Below are positions 52,900 through 63,899 of a stretch of 64,000 nt of DNA, one piece after another. This stretch comes from Morella rubra (lineage: Eukaryota; Streptophyta; Magnoliopsida; Fagales; Myricaceae): positions 25,157,427-25,221,426 of the forward strand of contig CM025849.1 of NCBI GenBank assembly GCA_003952965.2, written 5' to 3'. Numbering within the stretch: the stretch's first letter is position 1; each line of letters starts with the position of its first letter. The notes beneath the pieces are model-generated. The model worked only from the letters and a program-made list of their open reading frames with translations. It did no database searches and was not told the origin of the DNA. The position numbers and the translations under genes are program-made.

Positions 52900-54260
52900 T
52901 CACACTCCGATCGATCAGTTATACACCGATTGATCGTTCCTTTTGTGACGAAATGCTAAGTCACTAAATGCAAACAGTTTAGGCCAAGAATTTACGTCGT
53001 CAGTCCAACCGATTGATCATTGTTTATATACCGATCGATCGGTTATTAATAAACACGTGGCTTTGAAAACCGATTGATCGGTATAGTAACCATCTGCAAA
53101 TGCGAAACGTTGATTGATCGGTACGCGAAACTATCAATTGCATGAAGAGACAATTGATCGGTTAAATACACGATCGATCACCGATAGGACGAATGAATGA
53201 TTGCCATGTTTTTCAAATAACTGATCGATCGCTAAGATATGATGATCGATCAGTAAGCGCAACCGTCACTTTTTCGAATCACCGTTCGATGACTGGGTTG
53301 GCGATCGATCGTAGTTTTAACAAATGGAAAGACACCACGTGTTAAACATAGCGATCGATGGTCACATAACTACCGATCGATCGGCACGAAGGATTATATG
53401 AAACCGCCGAAGTCATTTTTACCGGTTATCTCTCCACAAAATCTCTCAAATCCTCTCAAATTTCAAGGAGCCATTTCGTGCTGCCTTGTCCAAAGTGCAT
53501 GGAATCATCCTTCATTGTCTTCTACGTCAAAGGTACGTACTTATATTATTTTTTAAGCGATATTAAGCGGTTGTAAATGAGTTTTTAGTTTATGTTTTCT
53601 AATTTTCTATATCATCCATTTACGTCCGTAAAATGTATTTATTTTATTGTTGATGTATGTTTTAAGAGTTTAGGATTGTTTTGGGATCAATTTTGGGTGA
53701 TTTTGGGCCTGTTTTGGGGTTTTGTAACGTCTGTGTGTTTTCGTTCCCGTACTGATTGATTGCCTATTAAGGCGATCGATCACTTTGTAGGTGCTAAGTC
53801 CAACGATCGATCGGTTAAATTAACCAATTGATTACTGCATTTGGTAATGGACCGATCGATGGTTTATTGAGCGATCGATCGGTCCCTCAAAACTGTGCGT
53901 TTCAATGCAGACCGATCGATCATTTATATTGACGATCGATCGCTTACACCTAAGTGATTGATCGGTAAGCTTCAATGTGAAGCGCAGTGTTTTGATTAAC
54001 TAGCGATCGATCGGTGATCTTAGTGATACTATGCGTTTGGTTGCATGGACGATCGATCGTTTGTGCACTGAAATGCATCGTTTTACTAATAGTGCTCGAT
54101 CGGTCAAATTGATTGATAGATTGCCATGTCACGATCGATCGCTTAATTACTAACGATTGATCGTTGTTTTCAGAACACACATTGTTTTCATTTTTTGATC
54201 GATCAATTACATAAACGATCAATCGGTATATTTAGTGATCGATCGCTTTGGATGGCGATG
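52900..54260 (+). repeat. GATCGATC-motif region 1 of copy A
   Basis: By eye about 16 exact GATCGATC, plus many GATTGATC, GATCAATC and GATCGATG variants, in 1.36 kb. They are often extended to the palindrome ACCGATCGATCGGT or CGATCGATCG. They occur in the leader and in the predicted intron (53533-54376), with spacing mostly 15-60 bp. Confidence 0.85.
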
Positions 54261-54385
54261 GATCGCTTTTTTGTTGCAACTTCATTAATAATTACATGAT
54301 TGTGATTACTTTTTTTTCTAAGTAATATGTTATTGTGATTACTTATTAACACATATTTATATACAACTTTTGCAGCATACATAAA

Positions 54386-55676
54386 ATGTCTGGAGTTAAG
54401 CGCGCACGCAACGAGAAGCGGAATTGGATCGTCGTCCCAAGAACAGGAAGTCGTTGATCCAATGATGACCTTGGAGAGGCAAATGGAGTACCCGAGGGGG
54501 CGGCCAGTGGCCAAAGAGTGTCCTGTGATGCTCTTTGATTTTGACCAGCTATTGTACGAGGAGCACTCCCTCTACCAGCTCTTCGAGTACCAGGATTTCT
54601 TCATTAGCTCTCGTGGACTGAGGGATTTTGTGTGGACACACTTGTGCAAGATTTCTTCTGTGCACTCGTCTCAGTAGATAAAGCACCTGAGGTGTAGCTA
54701 GTGGTGCGAGGCGTGCAGTTCTTATTCTCGGCAGACGTCATTGCCGATTTCTTCTATTTCGCCTAGCCCGAGACCCCCTGCTTCCCAACGGTACCCCTGA
54801 CGGATGAGCAGAGGACATCAGAGCTAGGACTTGTGGACGCTGATGACTGGGAAGACCTCTGCAGTGGTGGGCAGCATAATCAAGCAGAGTGAGTTCAGTA
54901 TGTTTTGGCAAATTGTTGCACCTTATCTGGACATCGAACGTTGATGGCAGAACTCATTCCATCGAGTGCTCATTCACTAGAGCTCAGTGTATGCTCTTGC
55001 TGGGCCAGCAGACACAGATAGATTTCCCATTCTACATGTTTGAGTTGATCATGGACGACGCTTGGGGAATTAAGGATAACAGCCTCCAGTACGGCGTGTT
55101 TTTGACGAAGTTCCTCATCCAGCGGGGTGTCGTGAATGGTGAGGGGGAGACTCATAAAAAGGTGAAGAGCGCGTTGAACAAGTTCACCTTGTCTAGGAGT
55201 AAGGGGCAAGAGGGGGCTCCGACTTGACGGTTTGCTCGTAAAGCTGTAGCGGTCGCAAAAAAGGCTGGACTAGCATCACCCGACACCAGACCGACCAGAT
55301 CAGAGGCACCTATTGAGATGGGAGTACCTGCAGTGCCTCCTCCCTGGGTGGCCAGCTATTTGCTGATCTTGACAGTCATGTGGGCGCGATTGTGAAGACC
55401 GCTCTACAGCCTCTTCAGGAGCAGGTGGATAAATTGAGTAAGGATGTGCAGGAGCTCCAGGATGATCAAGAGAAGCTCCAGACTGCTTTTGAAGGGCAGT
55501 GCACAATTGCGTACCTGCGCAACAAGGCGGTCGTGGCTCATATGACGGAGGTCAACGAACAGCTGGAAGAAATCAAGAAGACTCTGGATGATTTCAAGAC
55601 AAAGGCAGATCCACAGAAGATTCCCGGAGATATTCCTGATGACATGGAGACTTTCCGTGATGCTGTTCAGCCTTGA
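54386..55676 (+). pseudogene. Putative plant transposon protein (Transposase_32-like), copy A
   Basis: Just after an acceptor (TTTTGCAG|CATACATAAA) an ATG at 54386 starts MSGVKRARNEK. After a one-base shift the frame runs SSSQEQEVVDP, then MMTLERQMEYPRGRPVAKEC and YQLFEYQDFFISSRGLRDFV. The middle is VVRGVQFLFSADVIADFFYF, then ECSFTRAQCMLLLGQQ, DFPFYMFELIMDDAWG, YGVFLTKFLIQRGVV and SALNKFTLSRSKG. The end (55380-55676) is an open coiled coil (LQPLQEQVDKLSKDVQELQD), running to AVQP and a stop. The layout (basic start, conserved middle, coiled-coil tail) would suit a DNA-binding accessory protein. That role is inference. Shifts and stops near 54440, 54676 and 55228 break it. Confidence 0.6.
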
Positions 55677-56015
55677 TGTTCTTATGATATTTTTACTATC
55701 TATTTAGGACGTACAGTTGGATTTATGTTTTTATTTATTTGTTTCAGACATATGTGTTTATTTAGATTTGGGTTTTTATTTATGTATTTGGGATATTTAT
55801 GTTTATTTGTGGATATGTAGTAACTTTGATTACAGCTTTTGTGTTTTTAATTTGTATTTTTTTCCACACACTTAGATATGTTAATTGACCAAAATAACAT
55901 TTTGATGGCAAAATTAACAAAAATTGCAAAGTTAAACAAGTAAATAAAATACGATCTGAATAAAATTTAAGTACATACAAGTAATATAAGATTTTAAATA
56001 AAACTTGATTTTTTA
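55677..56015. other. 3' noncoding region of the copy A transposon protein
   Basis: AT-rich sequence shared with 10785-11137. No gene. Confidence 0.5.
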
Positions 56016-57680
56016 AAGTTTAAGATCACCGATCGATCGGTGTTTTAGGTGATCGATCGTTTAAGTACGGTGTCGTTTAGATATTTCTAACCTACTGATC
56101 GTTAAAATAGACGATCGATCGTTATAATTGAAGGATCGATCGTTAAAATGTAGCGATCGATCATCTATAATGAAATGATCGATCGTCAAGATGTCGTCGC
56201 TTTGGCTTTTGCGTATCGATCGATCGGTCATGGCACATTGATCGATTGTAAGTATGCGTCGTCATTATCATTAGACGAAGCGATCGATCGTTAACGTAAA
56301 GCAGTCGATCGATCTGAACGCTGCAGTTTTAAACTTAGAGAAAGATCGATCGGTTATATTTGCCGATCGATCGGTATCTAAACTTAGTGATTAAACATTT
56401 GTGATGGAATAATGTATGCTTAAATAATTAAAAAGACAAAATATATATTAACAAAGTATGTTAGGATATATTTAGATTATATAAAAACATATCAAATATA
56501 CTTTATTAATATTTAGGAAAGCATGTACAAGTTGTACATGTTAAATCAAATAAACATTTGTAAGAGTTTGTATGAGAAATGTACTAAGATGTCATAAACT
56601 AGTGATATAAAACTTATTTAACACATGATTATAAGTTATTAGTATAAAGTAAGTATTAAAATGACAAGTTAAGTAAAATAATTTTAATAATTAAGTCATT
56701 TGTCTGTTAAAAGTTATTTTTTTAATAATTAGATTTACGATCGATCGGTATGTAATCTATCGATCGGTTAAGGACGGTGTCGTTTAATGTTTTAAGACCG
56801 ATCGATCGTATATTACTGACGATCCATCGCTATCGTTCGTCGACGTTTTGAATTCGTTAAACGATCAAACGTCATAATTGTGGCGATCGATCGGTTAAAA
56901 AACTTGGCGGAAATTTTAAAGCTTACAAGGCGATCGATCATTTCTGTGGTCAATCAATTGGTGTTTATCGTGCTTGAAATGCCAAAATGCTCTAACGCCG
57001 TGGGTGAAGTGCAAAACACACCCACGACAACAAAGAGAGCGAAGGCTTGCGGCAAGGAGCTATTTCCCTCTTAAATTTAGCCCAAATACCATCCTTTTAG
57101 TTGAGAGAGTGTTTAAAATAGATTAAGAGAAAGCCCAAGCTCAAATTCATTAGATTTTTAACCGAGTGAATATTAAAAATTTTGGGCAAAATTTGTGAGG
57201 TTTTGGTAAAGATTTAGTTCGTTTTGGTGTTGATTTCGTGCAAGAGGTAATATACTCTACTCACATTACGATTTATGAACGATTTGGTTGGTTATTTGAT
57301 GATTATTTTGATTTGGGTATTTGTGGGTATTGTGGATATGATTTGTGATGATTAGAACTTATTAGGATGTTTTTAATATGTACATTGGAATGAGTATTGA
57401 ATGAGGATAATTTGGGAGTACTTTAGGCGTGAATTTGAGTGTGTGGGGAGGGTTTGCATGGTTTTATTGATTGGGGTAATTGATGATCGATCGCCGATAA
57501 TGGCCATCGATCGTGATGAACGATTGCTGTTTGGGATATCATCCCATTTATAATACAATCAGTTTTTTAAACAATCGATCGACGATCCATCTGTCTGAGT
57601 TCGATCGATCAGTTGATACGATCGGTCGTCTATTAATACCGATCAATCGTGTTTATCGATCAATCGGTGTTTCCCGTGGT
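56016..57680 (+). repeat. GATCGATC-motif region 2 of copy A
   Basis: By eye 11 exact GATCGATC in about 360 bp at 56028-56372, with further clusters at 56738-56945 and 57484-57665. A unit related to copy C's tandem repeat (TTATTAGTATRAAG..., TTTTTTTAATAATTAG) lies at 56604-56760. Open frames here are motif artefacts. Confidence 0.85.
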
Positions 57681-58193
57681 TGCAAATTATTAATGATGTA
57701 TTTATTTACATGTTTGATTATTGAAGATTTTGTTTTTTGAGGAGTTTGGATGAATTGTGGAGTGTTTGGAGTTTGTTGTTATGTTTGAGTTTATTAGACC
57801 CATTCCCATTAGGACGCGGGCACGCGATAAAATGCTTGAATTGTCTAAAGTATGGACAGTGAGTATGGACATGTTGGTGTACTCTGTATTGGGTATGTCC
57901 TGTCCAGTCTTTTTTCTTCAGGATACTCCTGGTATACTACTAGCATTGATGTATGACGTCATACACTATCGTTGATGACGTCTACCCCTAACGCTAGTGC
58001 ATGTACTTGGGGACTGGGGGAGATGCTGCCGAATTTTTTTTTAGGTATGGATGGATGCAAGTCGAATTGGCGTTCAACTCTGAATGCATAATCTTGAATG
58101 GGATAGGACCTATTAGCTGGCATAAATGTCACGTTCCAATGATTGGGTGTTTATGAGTTACTTAATGTCGTGTATTGTTTTAGATTGGTGGCG
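57681..58193 (+). other. Region between motif arrays and TNPD
   Basis: Contains a 72-residue open frame (57757-57975) with RPIPIRTRARDKMLELSKV, of unknown meaning. A stretch CTTGGGGACTGGGGGAGAT (58010-58024) looks like a retroelement purine tract. No confident gene. Confidence 0.3.
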
Positions 58194-59009
58194 ATGGATA
58201 AGAATTGGGTTTACGAGAAAAATCGGTTTGGTGAAAAGTATGCGGAGGGGATCTGTGGGTTTGTCCATATGGCTGCTTGTTGTGTAGACTCTCGGGGTCA
58301 GATCAGATGTCTATGTCGGAAATGTAGAAATGTAGTGTTTCAACCGTTGGATAAAATGGAAGATCATGTATACATTAATGGGTTTGATGTGAGCTATATG
58401 TTTTGGGATTTTCATGGGGAGGGTATTCAACTTGCTTCTAATCTGAGTCAAGAGTCTAGTGCGAGCTTGCCATATATTGACGAGGATTTAGAGAGAGATA
58501 GCTCGGATGGGATGGAGGAAACGTTAACCGATATTTGTGTAGAGTTAGAAGGTGGGGCAGCAGGGGTTGAAACGGAGAACCCTGATATTAGGGAAACCCC
58601 CACTTCGGGACCGAAGGCTTCAACACCATTTGATAAGTTATGGGAAGAGGCGGAACGTGAATTGTATCCTGGATGTACCAAGTTTAGTAAGTTGTCATTT
58701 ACGGTCCGATTGTTGCATGTGAAGTCAGGGAATAAGCTGTGGATTAAGGCATTTGATATGGTGTTACAGTCAATGAAGGAGGTGTTGCCCGAGAGAGAGA
58801 CTTTACCAAAATCATATTACGAGGCAAAATAATTGTGAAAGGGTCTTGGGTTTAGTTATGATAAGATCCATGCATGTCAGAATGCTTGTGTGCTGTTTTG
58901 GAAGAAAAACAGAGAGTTTGACAGATGTCTGATATGTTGGGTGTCTCGGTGGAAATTCGAAGATGACTTGCGCAATCAAATTCCCAGGAAAGTGTTGCGT
59001 TGTTAGATG
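58194..59009 (+). pseudogene. CACTA transposase TNPD-type, N-terminal part
   Basis: ATG at 58194 starts MDKNWVYEKNRFGEKYAEGI, the plant 'transposase-associated domain' of En/Spm CACTA elements. CCVDSRGQIRCLCRKCRN gives its Cys-rich zinc motif, and then comes HVYINGFDVSYMFWDFHGEG. An acidic linker leads to KFSKLSFTVRLLHVKSGNKL and LPERETLPKSYYEAK. Two in-frame stops (58830 and 58836) follow. The same frame then continues GLGFSYDKIHACQNACVLFW, CLICWVSRW and IPRKVLR, where a copia LTR cuts it. The catalytic Transposase_21 core, downstream in intact members, is missing. Confidence 0.9.
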
Positions 59010-59440
59010 TATGCCCTCAAAACTAATCATTTTGCATACTTATGAGATAATAATTATTATTATTGATTAATCACTTGTATATTAAAATGGGTATAGGCAA
59101 TGACATAAGAGGTCATATATATAATGACATTAGATGCTATATTGTTGAGCAATATTGTAGAAAAGTCAGGCCAATGATTAATGAATCAGAGGTAGGGAGT
59201 ATGACTTTTCGGATCCTTGTTGACCCACTTTGTTCTAGATCGAGATACATGATAATGTACAAATAGGTCTACACTCGTTGTGCCTCTATAAGATAGAAAG
59301 ATGGACTCTGTCATTGAGGTGGTGACCTTAAGCAGACAAGTCAGTGCAATGTAAGAGTACATGCACTGAACCAGATCAAATATGAATACCTTCTGGAAAC
59401 GATCACTGATGTAGAGAATGGTATTTAGCACAATTAGCTT

Positions 59441-59866
59441 ATGTTGTCCTGGTCTCAGCCTAGCTCAAAGGCAAAGAAGGAGGACAAGAACGAGCCAGAT
59501 AAAAAGGCTAAGGAAAATTGTTTCCACTACGGCAAACCAGGTCATTGGAAAAGGAATTGCCCCGTGTATCTTGCTTCTTTAAAGCAAAAAAAACCAGCTG
59601 AAGGTATACATGTCATTGAAATTAATTTAATAGATGGTCCATTAAATTCTTGGTGTGTCTATTCAGGCACAACGTCCCATATCTGCACTATGTTCCAGGG
59701 GTTTAAAGAAACTCGGAGACTAGATGAAGGGGAAATTATCCTAAAGATGGGGATGACTGGAAGTGTTGCAGTGACCGCCATAGGAACTTTTCACCTTAGT
59801 CTACAACGAAACAAAGTTTTAATTTTGGAAGATTGTCTATACGTACTAGAATGTCGTAGAAACTAA
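59441..59866 (+). pseudogene. Monomer 1 gag zinc-knuckle/protease fragment
   Basis: 141 open residues: WSQPSSKAKKED, knuckle CFHYGKPGHWKRNC (second Cys replaced by Tyr), then WCVYSGTTSHI, where the protease catalytic Asp is Tyr. It ends at a stop near 59864. Non-functional as protease. Confidence 0.85.
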
Positions 59867-60250
59867 ATTTCTGTTTCAAAAGTTGGAATATTATTACGGG
59901 TACATGCAATGACATAAGAGGTCATACATAATGACATTAGATGTCATATTGTTGAGAAATATTGTAGAAAAGGTCAGGCCAATGATTAATGAATCGAAGG
60001 CGGGGAGTATGACTTTTCAGATCCTTGTTGACTCACTTTGTTCTAGACCAAGATACATGATAATGTACAAATAGGTCTACACTCGTTGTGCATCTATAAG
60101 CTAGAATGATGGACTCCGTCATTGAGGTGGTGACCTTAAGGAGACGAGTGGGTGCAATGTAAGAGTACATGCACTGAACGGATCAAATATGAATACCTTC
60201 TGGAAACAATCACAGATCTAGAGAATGGTATTCAGCACAATTAGCTTATA

Positions 60251-60724
60251 TTGTCTTGGTCTCAGCCTAGCTCAAAGGCAAAGAAGGAGGACGAGAGCGA
60301 CCCAGATAAAAAGGCTACGGAAAATTGTTTCCACTACGGCAAACCAGGTCATTGGAAAAGGAATTGCCCCGTGTATCTTGCTTCTTTAAAGCAAAATAAA
60401 CCTGCTGAAGGTATACTTGTCATTGAAATGAATTTAATAGATGGTCCATTAAATTCCTAGTGTGTCGATGCAGGCACAACATCTCATATCTGCACTATGA
60501 TGCAGGGGTTTAAGGAAACTCGAAGACTAGATGAAGGGGAAATTATCCTAAAGATGAGGATGACTGAAAGTGTTGCAGCGACCGGCATAGGAACTTTTCA
60601 CCTAAGTCAACAACGAAACAAAGTTTTAATTTTGGAAGATAGTCTATACGTACCAGAGTGTCGTAGAAACTTAATTTTTGTTTCAAAACTTGGAATATTA
60701 TCACGGGTACATGCAATGACATAA
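60251..60724 (+). pseudogene. Monomer 2 gag/protease fragment
   Basis: Same knuckle CFHYGKPGHWKRNC. The Trp before the protease motif is a TAG stop at about 60458, splitting two open frames. The protease motif reads CVDAGTTSHI. Confidence 0.85.
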
Positions 60725-61080
60725 GAGGTCATATATATAATGACATTAGATGTCATATGGTTGAGAAATATTGTAGAAAAGTCAGGCCAATGATTAATAA
60801 ATCGGAGGCAGGGAGTATGACTTTTCGGATCCTTGTTGACTCACTTTGTTCTAGATCGAGATACATGATAATGTACAAATAGGTCTACACTCGTTGTGCC
60901 TCTATTAAGACAAATGATGGACTCCGTCATTGAGGTGGTGACCTTAAGCAGACAAGTGGGTGCAATGTAAGAGTACATGCACTGAACCGGATCAAATATG
61001 AATACCTTCAGGAAACAATCACTGATGTAGAGAATGGTATTCAACACAATTAGCCTATGTTGTCCTAGTCTCATCCTAGC

Positions 61081-61372
61081 TCAAAGGCAAAGATGGAGGA
61101 CAAGAGCGAGCCAGATAAAAAGGCTAAGGAAAATTGTTTCCACTACGGCAAACCAGGTCTTTGGAAAAGGAATTGCCCCGTGTATCTTGCTTCATTAAAG
61201 CAAAATAAACCTGCTGAAGGTATACTTGTCATTGAAATGAATTTAATAGATGGTCCATTAAATTCCTGGTGTCTCGATTCAGGCACAACGTCTCATAGCT
61301 GCACTATGTTGCAGGGGTTTAAAGAAACTCGGAGACGAAATTATCCTAAAGATGGGGATGACTGGAAGTGTT
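61081..61372 (+). pseudogene. Monomer 3 gag/protease fragment, truncated
   Basis: Knuckle CFHYGKPGLWKRNC (His to Leu as well as Cys to Tyr). The protease motif WCLDSGTTSHS is intact at the Asp. The frame breaks after 61340, and a scrambled stretch begins. Confidence 0.8.
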
Positions 61373-61374
61373 AG

Positions 61375-61800
61375 AACTTTTAGTCGACAACGAAAGGGGT
61401 TTATTTTGGAAGAGACTATACCCAGAATTATCCTTAAAGATCAAAACTGTAATTTGCAGCGACCACCATGAATGACATGTCGTACAACGAAACAAAGTCA
61501 TTGGAAGATTTTCTAAAGTCATGTCGTAGAAAAATTTTTGTTTATGAACTTAGATTATTACGGGTACACAATTTGTGGTCGTACATGATAATGTATTAGA
61601 ATCATGTTGTTGTTATATAGAAAGAACGGGCCATTGAGGTCAGAGGCTTAAACAGACTTTTCAATCCTTCTTGACTCATGTTCTAGAACCGAAATACACC
61701 TTGTGGATATCAATCACTCAACACAATCAGTATGTTGTCCTCTATGATGGTAAGAAGGAGGTGGCCCAGATAATGAAAGTGCAAGGAAAACATGCACTGA
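61375..61800 (+). repeat. Scrambled segment between monomers 3 and 4
   Basis: Short pieces of monomer text occur with many small deletions and displaced order (for example AACAAAGTCATTGGAAGATT, TGTCGTAGAAAAATTTTTGT, then TTTTCAATCCTTCTTGACTC), yet the overall spacing between anchors stays at 805 bp. No reading frame remains. Confidence 0.7.
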
Positions 61801-61838
61801 ACCAGATCAAATATGAATACCCACTACTGATGTAGAGA

Positions 61839-62336
61839 ATGGTATTCAACACAATCAGCTTATGTTGTCCTGGTCCCAGCCTAGCTCAAAGGCAAAGAAG
61901 GAGGACAAGAGCGAGCCAGATAAAAAGGCTAAGGAAATTGTTTCCACTACGGCAAACCAGTCATTGGAAAAGGAATTGCCTCGTGTATCTTGCTTCTTTA
62001 AAGCAAAATAAACCTGCTGAAGGTATACTTGTCATTGAAATGAATTTAATAGATGGTCCATTCAATTCCAGGTGTGTCGATGCAGGCACAACGTCTTATA
62101 TCTGTACTATGTTGCTGGGGTTTAAAGAAACTCGGAGACCAGATGAAGGGGAAATTATCCTAAAGATGGGGATGACTGGAAGTGTTGCAGCGACCGGTGT
62201 AGGAACTTTTCGCCCAAGTCAACAGCGAAACAAAGTTTTAATTTTGGAAGATTGTCTATACGTACCAGAATGTCGTAGAAACTTAATTTTTGTTTCAAAA
62301 CTTGGAATAATATTACGGGTACTTACAATGACATAA
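61839..62336 (+). pseudogene. Monomer 4 gag/protease fragment
   Basis: A one-base loss before and another within the knuckle (CAGTCATTGG instead of CAGGTCATTGG) shift frames. Downstream 100 residues are open (RCVDAGTTSYI, then LILEDCLYVPECRRNLIFVS). Confidence 0.8.
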
Positions 62337-62650
62337 GAGGTCATATATATAATGACATTAGATGTCATATTGTTGAGAAATATTGTAGAAAAGTCAGGCC
62401 AACGAATAATGAATCGGAGGCGGGGAGTATGACTTTTCGGATCCTTGTTGACTCACTTGGTTCCAGACCGAGATACATGATAATGTACAAATAGGTCTAC
62501 ACTCGTTGTGCCTTTATAAGATAGAATGATGGACTCCGTCATTGAGGTGGTGACCTTAAGCAGACGAGTGGGTGCAATTTAAGAGTACATGCACTGAACC
62601 GGATCAAATATGAATACCTTCTGGAAACGATCACTGATGTAGAGAATGGT

Positions 62651-63138
62651 ATTCAGTACAATTAGCTTATGTTGTCCTGGCTTGCTCAAAGGCAAAAAGG
62701 GAGGACAAGAGCGAGCTAGATAAAAAGGCTAAGGAAAATTGTTTCCACTACGGCAAACCAGGTCATTGGAAAAGGAATTGCCTCGTGTATCTTGCTTCTT
62801 TAAAGCAAAATAAACCTGTTGAAGGTATACTTGTCATTGAAATGAATTTAGTAGATGGTCCATTAAATTCCTGGTGAGTCGATTCAGGCACAACGTCTCA
62901 TATCTGCACTATGTTGCTGGGGTTTAAAGAAACTCGAAGACTAGATGAAGGGGAAATTGTCCTAAAGATGGGGATGACTGGAAGAGTTGCAGCGACCGGC
63001 ATAGGAACTTTTCACCTAAGTCAACAACGAAACAAAGTTTTCATTTTAGAAGATTGTCTATACGTACCAGAATGTCGTAGAAACTTAATTTTTGTTTCAA
63101 AACTTGGAATATTATTACGGGTACATGCAATGACATAA
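62651..63138 (+). pseudogene. Monomer 5 gag/protease fragment
   Basis: Knuckle CFHYGKPGHWKRNC. A TGA replaces the Cys codon before the protease Asp (about 62876). The frame after it (MLLGFKETRRLDEGEIVL) is open to 63136. Confidence 0.85.
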
Positions 63139-63450
63139 GAGGTCATATATATAGTGACATTAGATGTCATATTGTTGAGAAATATTGTAGAAAAGTGAGG
63201 CCAATGATTAATGAATCGGAGGCGGGGAGTATGACTTTTCGGATCCTTGTTGACTCACTTTGTTCTAGACCGAGATACATGATAATGTATAAAAGGTCTA
63301 CACTCGTTGTGCCTCTATAAGATAGAATGATGGACTCCGTCATTGAGGTGGTGACCTTAAGCAGACGAGTGGGTGATTGTAAGAGTACATGCACTGAACC
63401 GGATCAAATATGAATACCTTCTGGAAACGATCACTGATGTAGAGAATGGT

Positions 63451-63899
63451 ATTCAGTACAATTAGCTTATGTTGTCCTGGCTTGCTCAAAGGCAAAAAGG
63501 GAGGACAAGAGCGAGCTAGATAAAAAGGCTAAGGAAAATTGTTTCCACTACGGCAAACCAGGTCATTGGAAAAGGAATTGCCTCGTGTATCTTGCTTCTT
63601 TAAAGCAAAATAAACCTGTTGAAGGTATACTTGTCATTGAAATGAATTTAGTAGATGGTCCATTAAATTCCTGGTGAGTCGATTCAGGCACAACGTCTCA
63701 TATCTGCACTATGTTGCTGGGGTTTAAAGAAACTCGAAGACTAGATGAAGGGGAAATTGTCCTAAAGATGGGGATGACTGGAAGAGTTGCAGCGACCGGC
63801 ATAGGAACTTTTCACCTAAGTCAACAACGAAACAAAGTTTTCATTTTAGAAGATTGTCTATACGTACCAGAATGTCGTAGAAACTTAATTTCTGTTTGA
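63451..63899 (+). pseudogene. Monomer 6 gag/protease fragment
   Basis: Nearly identical to monomer 5, with the same TGA. It has its own late stop (TGA after ISV at 63897, where monomer 5 reads TTTCAAAACTTGG). The array then continues into a seventh LTR piece at 63927. Confidence 0.85.

Larger units (their letters stand above)
52688..59000 (+). mobile_element. CACTA-type element, copy A, with transposon protein and TNPD start
   Basis: Starts CACTACTAGAAAATTGAC and has subterminal AGTGACGAAAT repeats (52712-52900). Next come a GATCGATC-rich leader and intron, the transposon-protein gene (54386-55676), more GATCGATC clusters (56020-56380, 56730-56960, 57480-57670), and the N-terminal part of a TNPD-type transposase (58194-59000). 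It is cut at 59001 by a copia LTR that leads into the tandem array. It is the most complete of the three copies and ties the motif-rich DNA and both genes to one element. Confidence 0.85.

Noticed and set aside
53200-54260. GATCGATC runs considered as a simple microsatellite
   Set aside because: Motifs are separated by 15-60 bp of differing sequence and flanked by conserved ACC/GGT; they are not a continuous (GATC)n tract.
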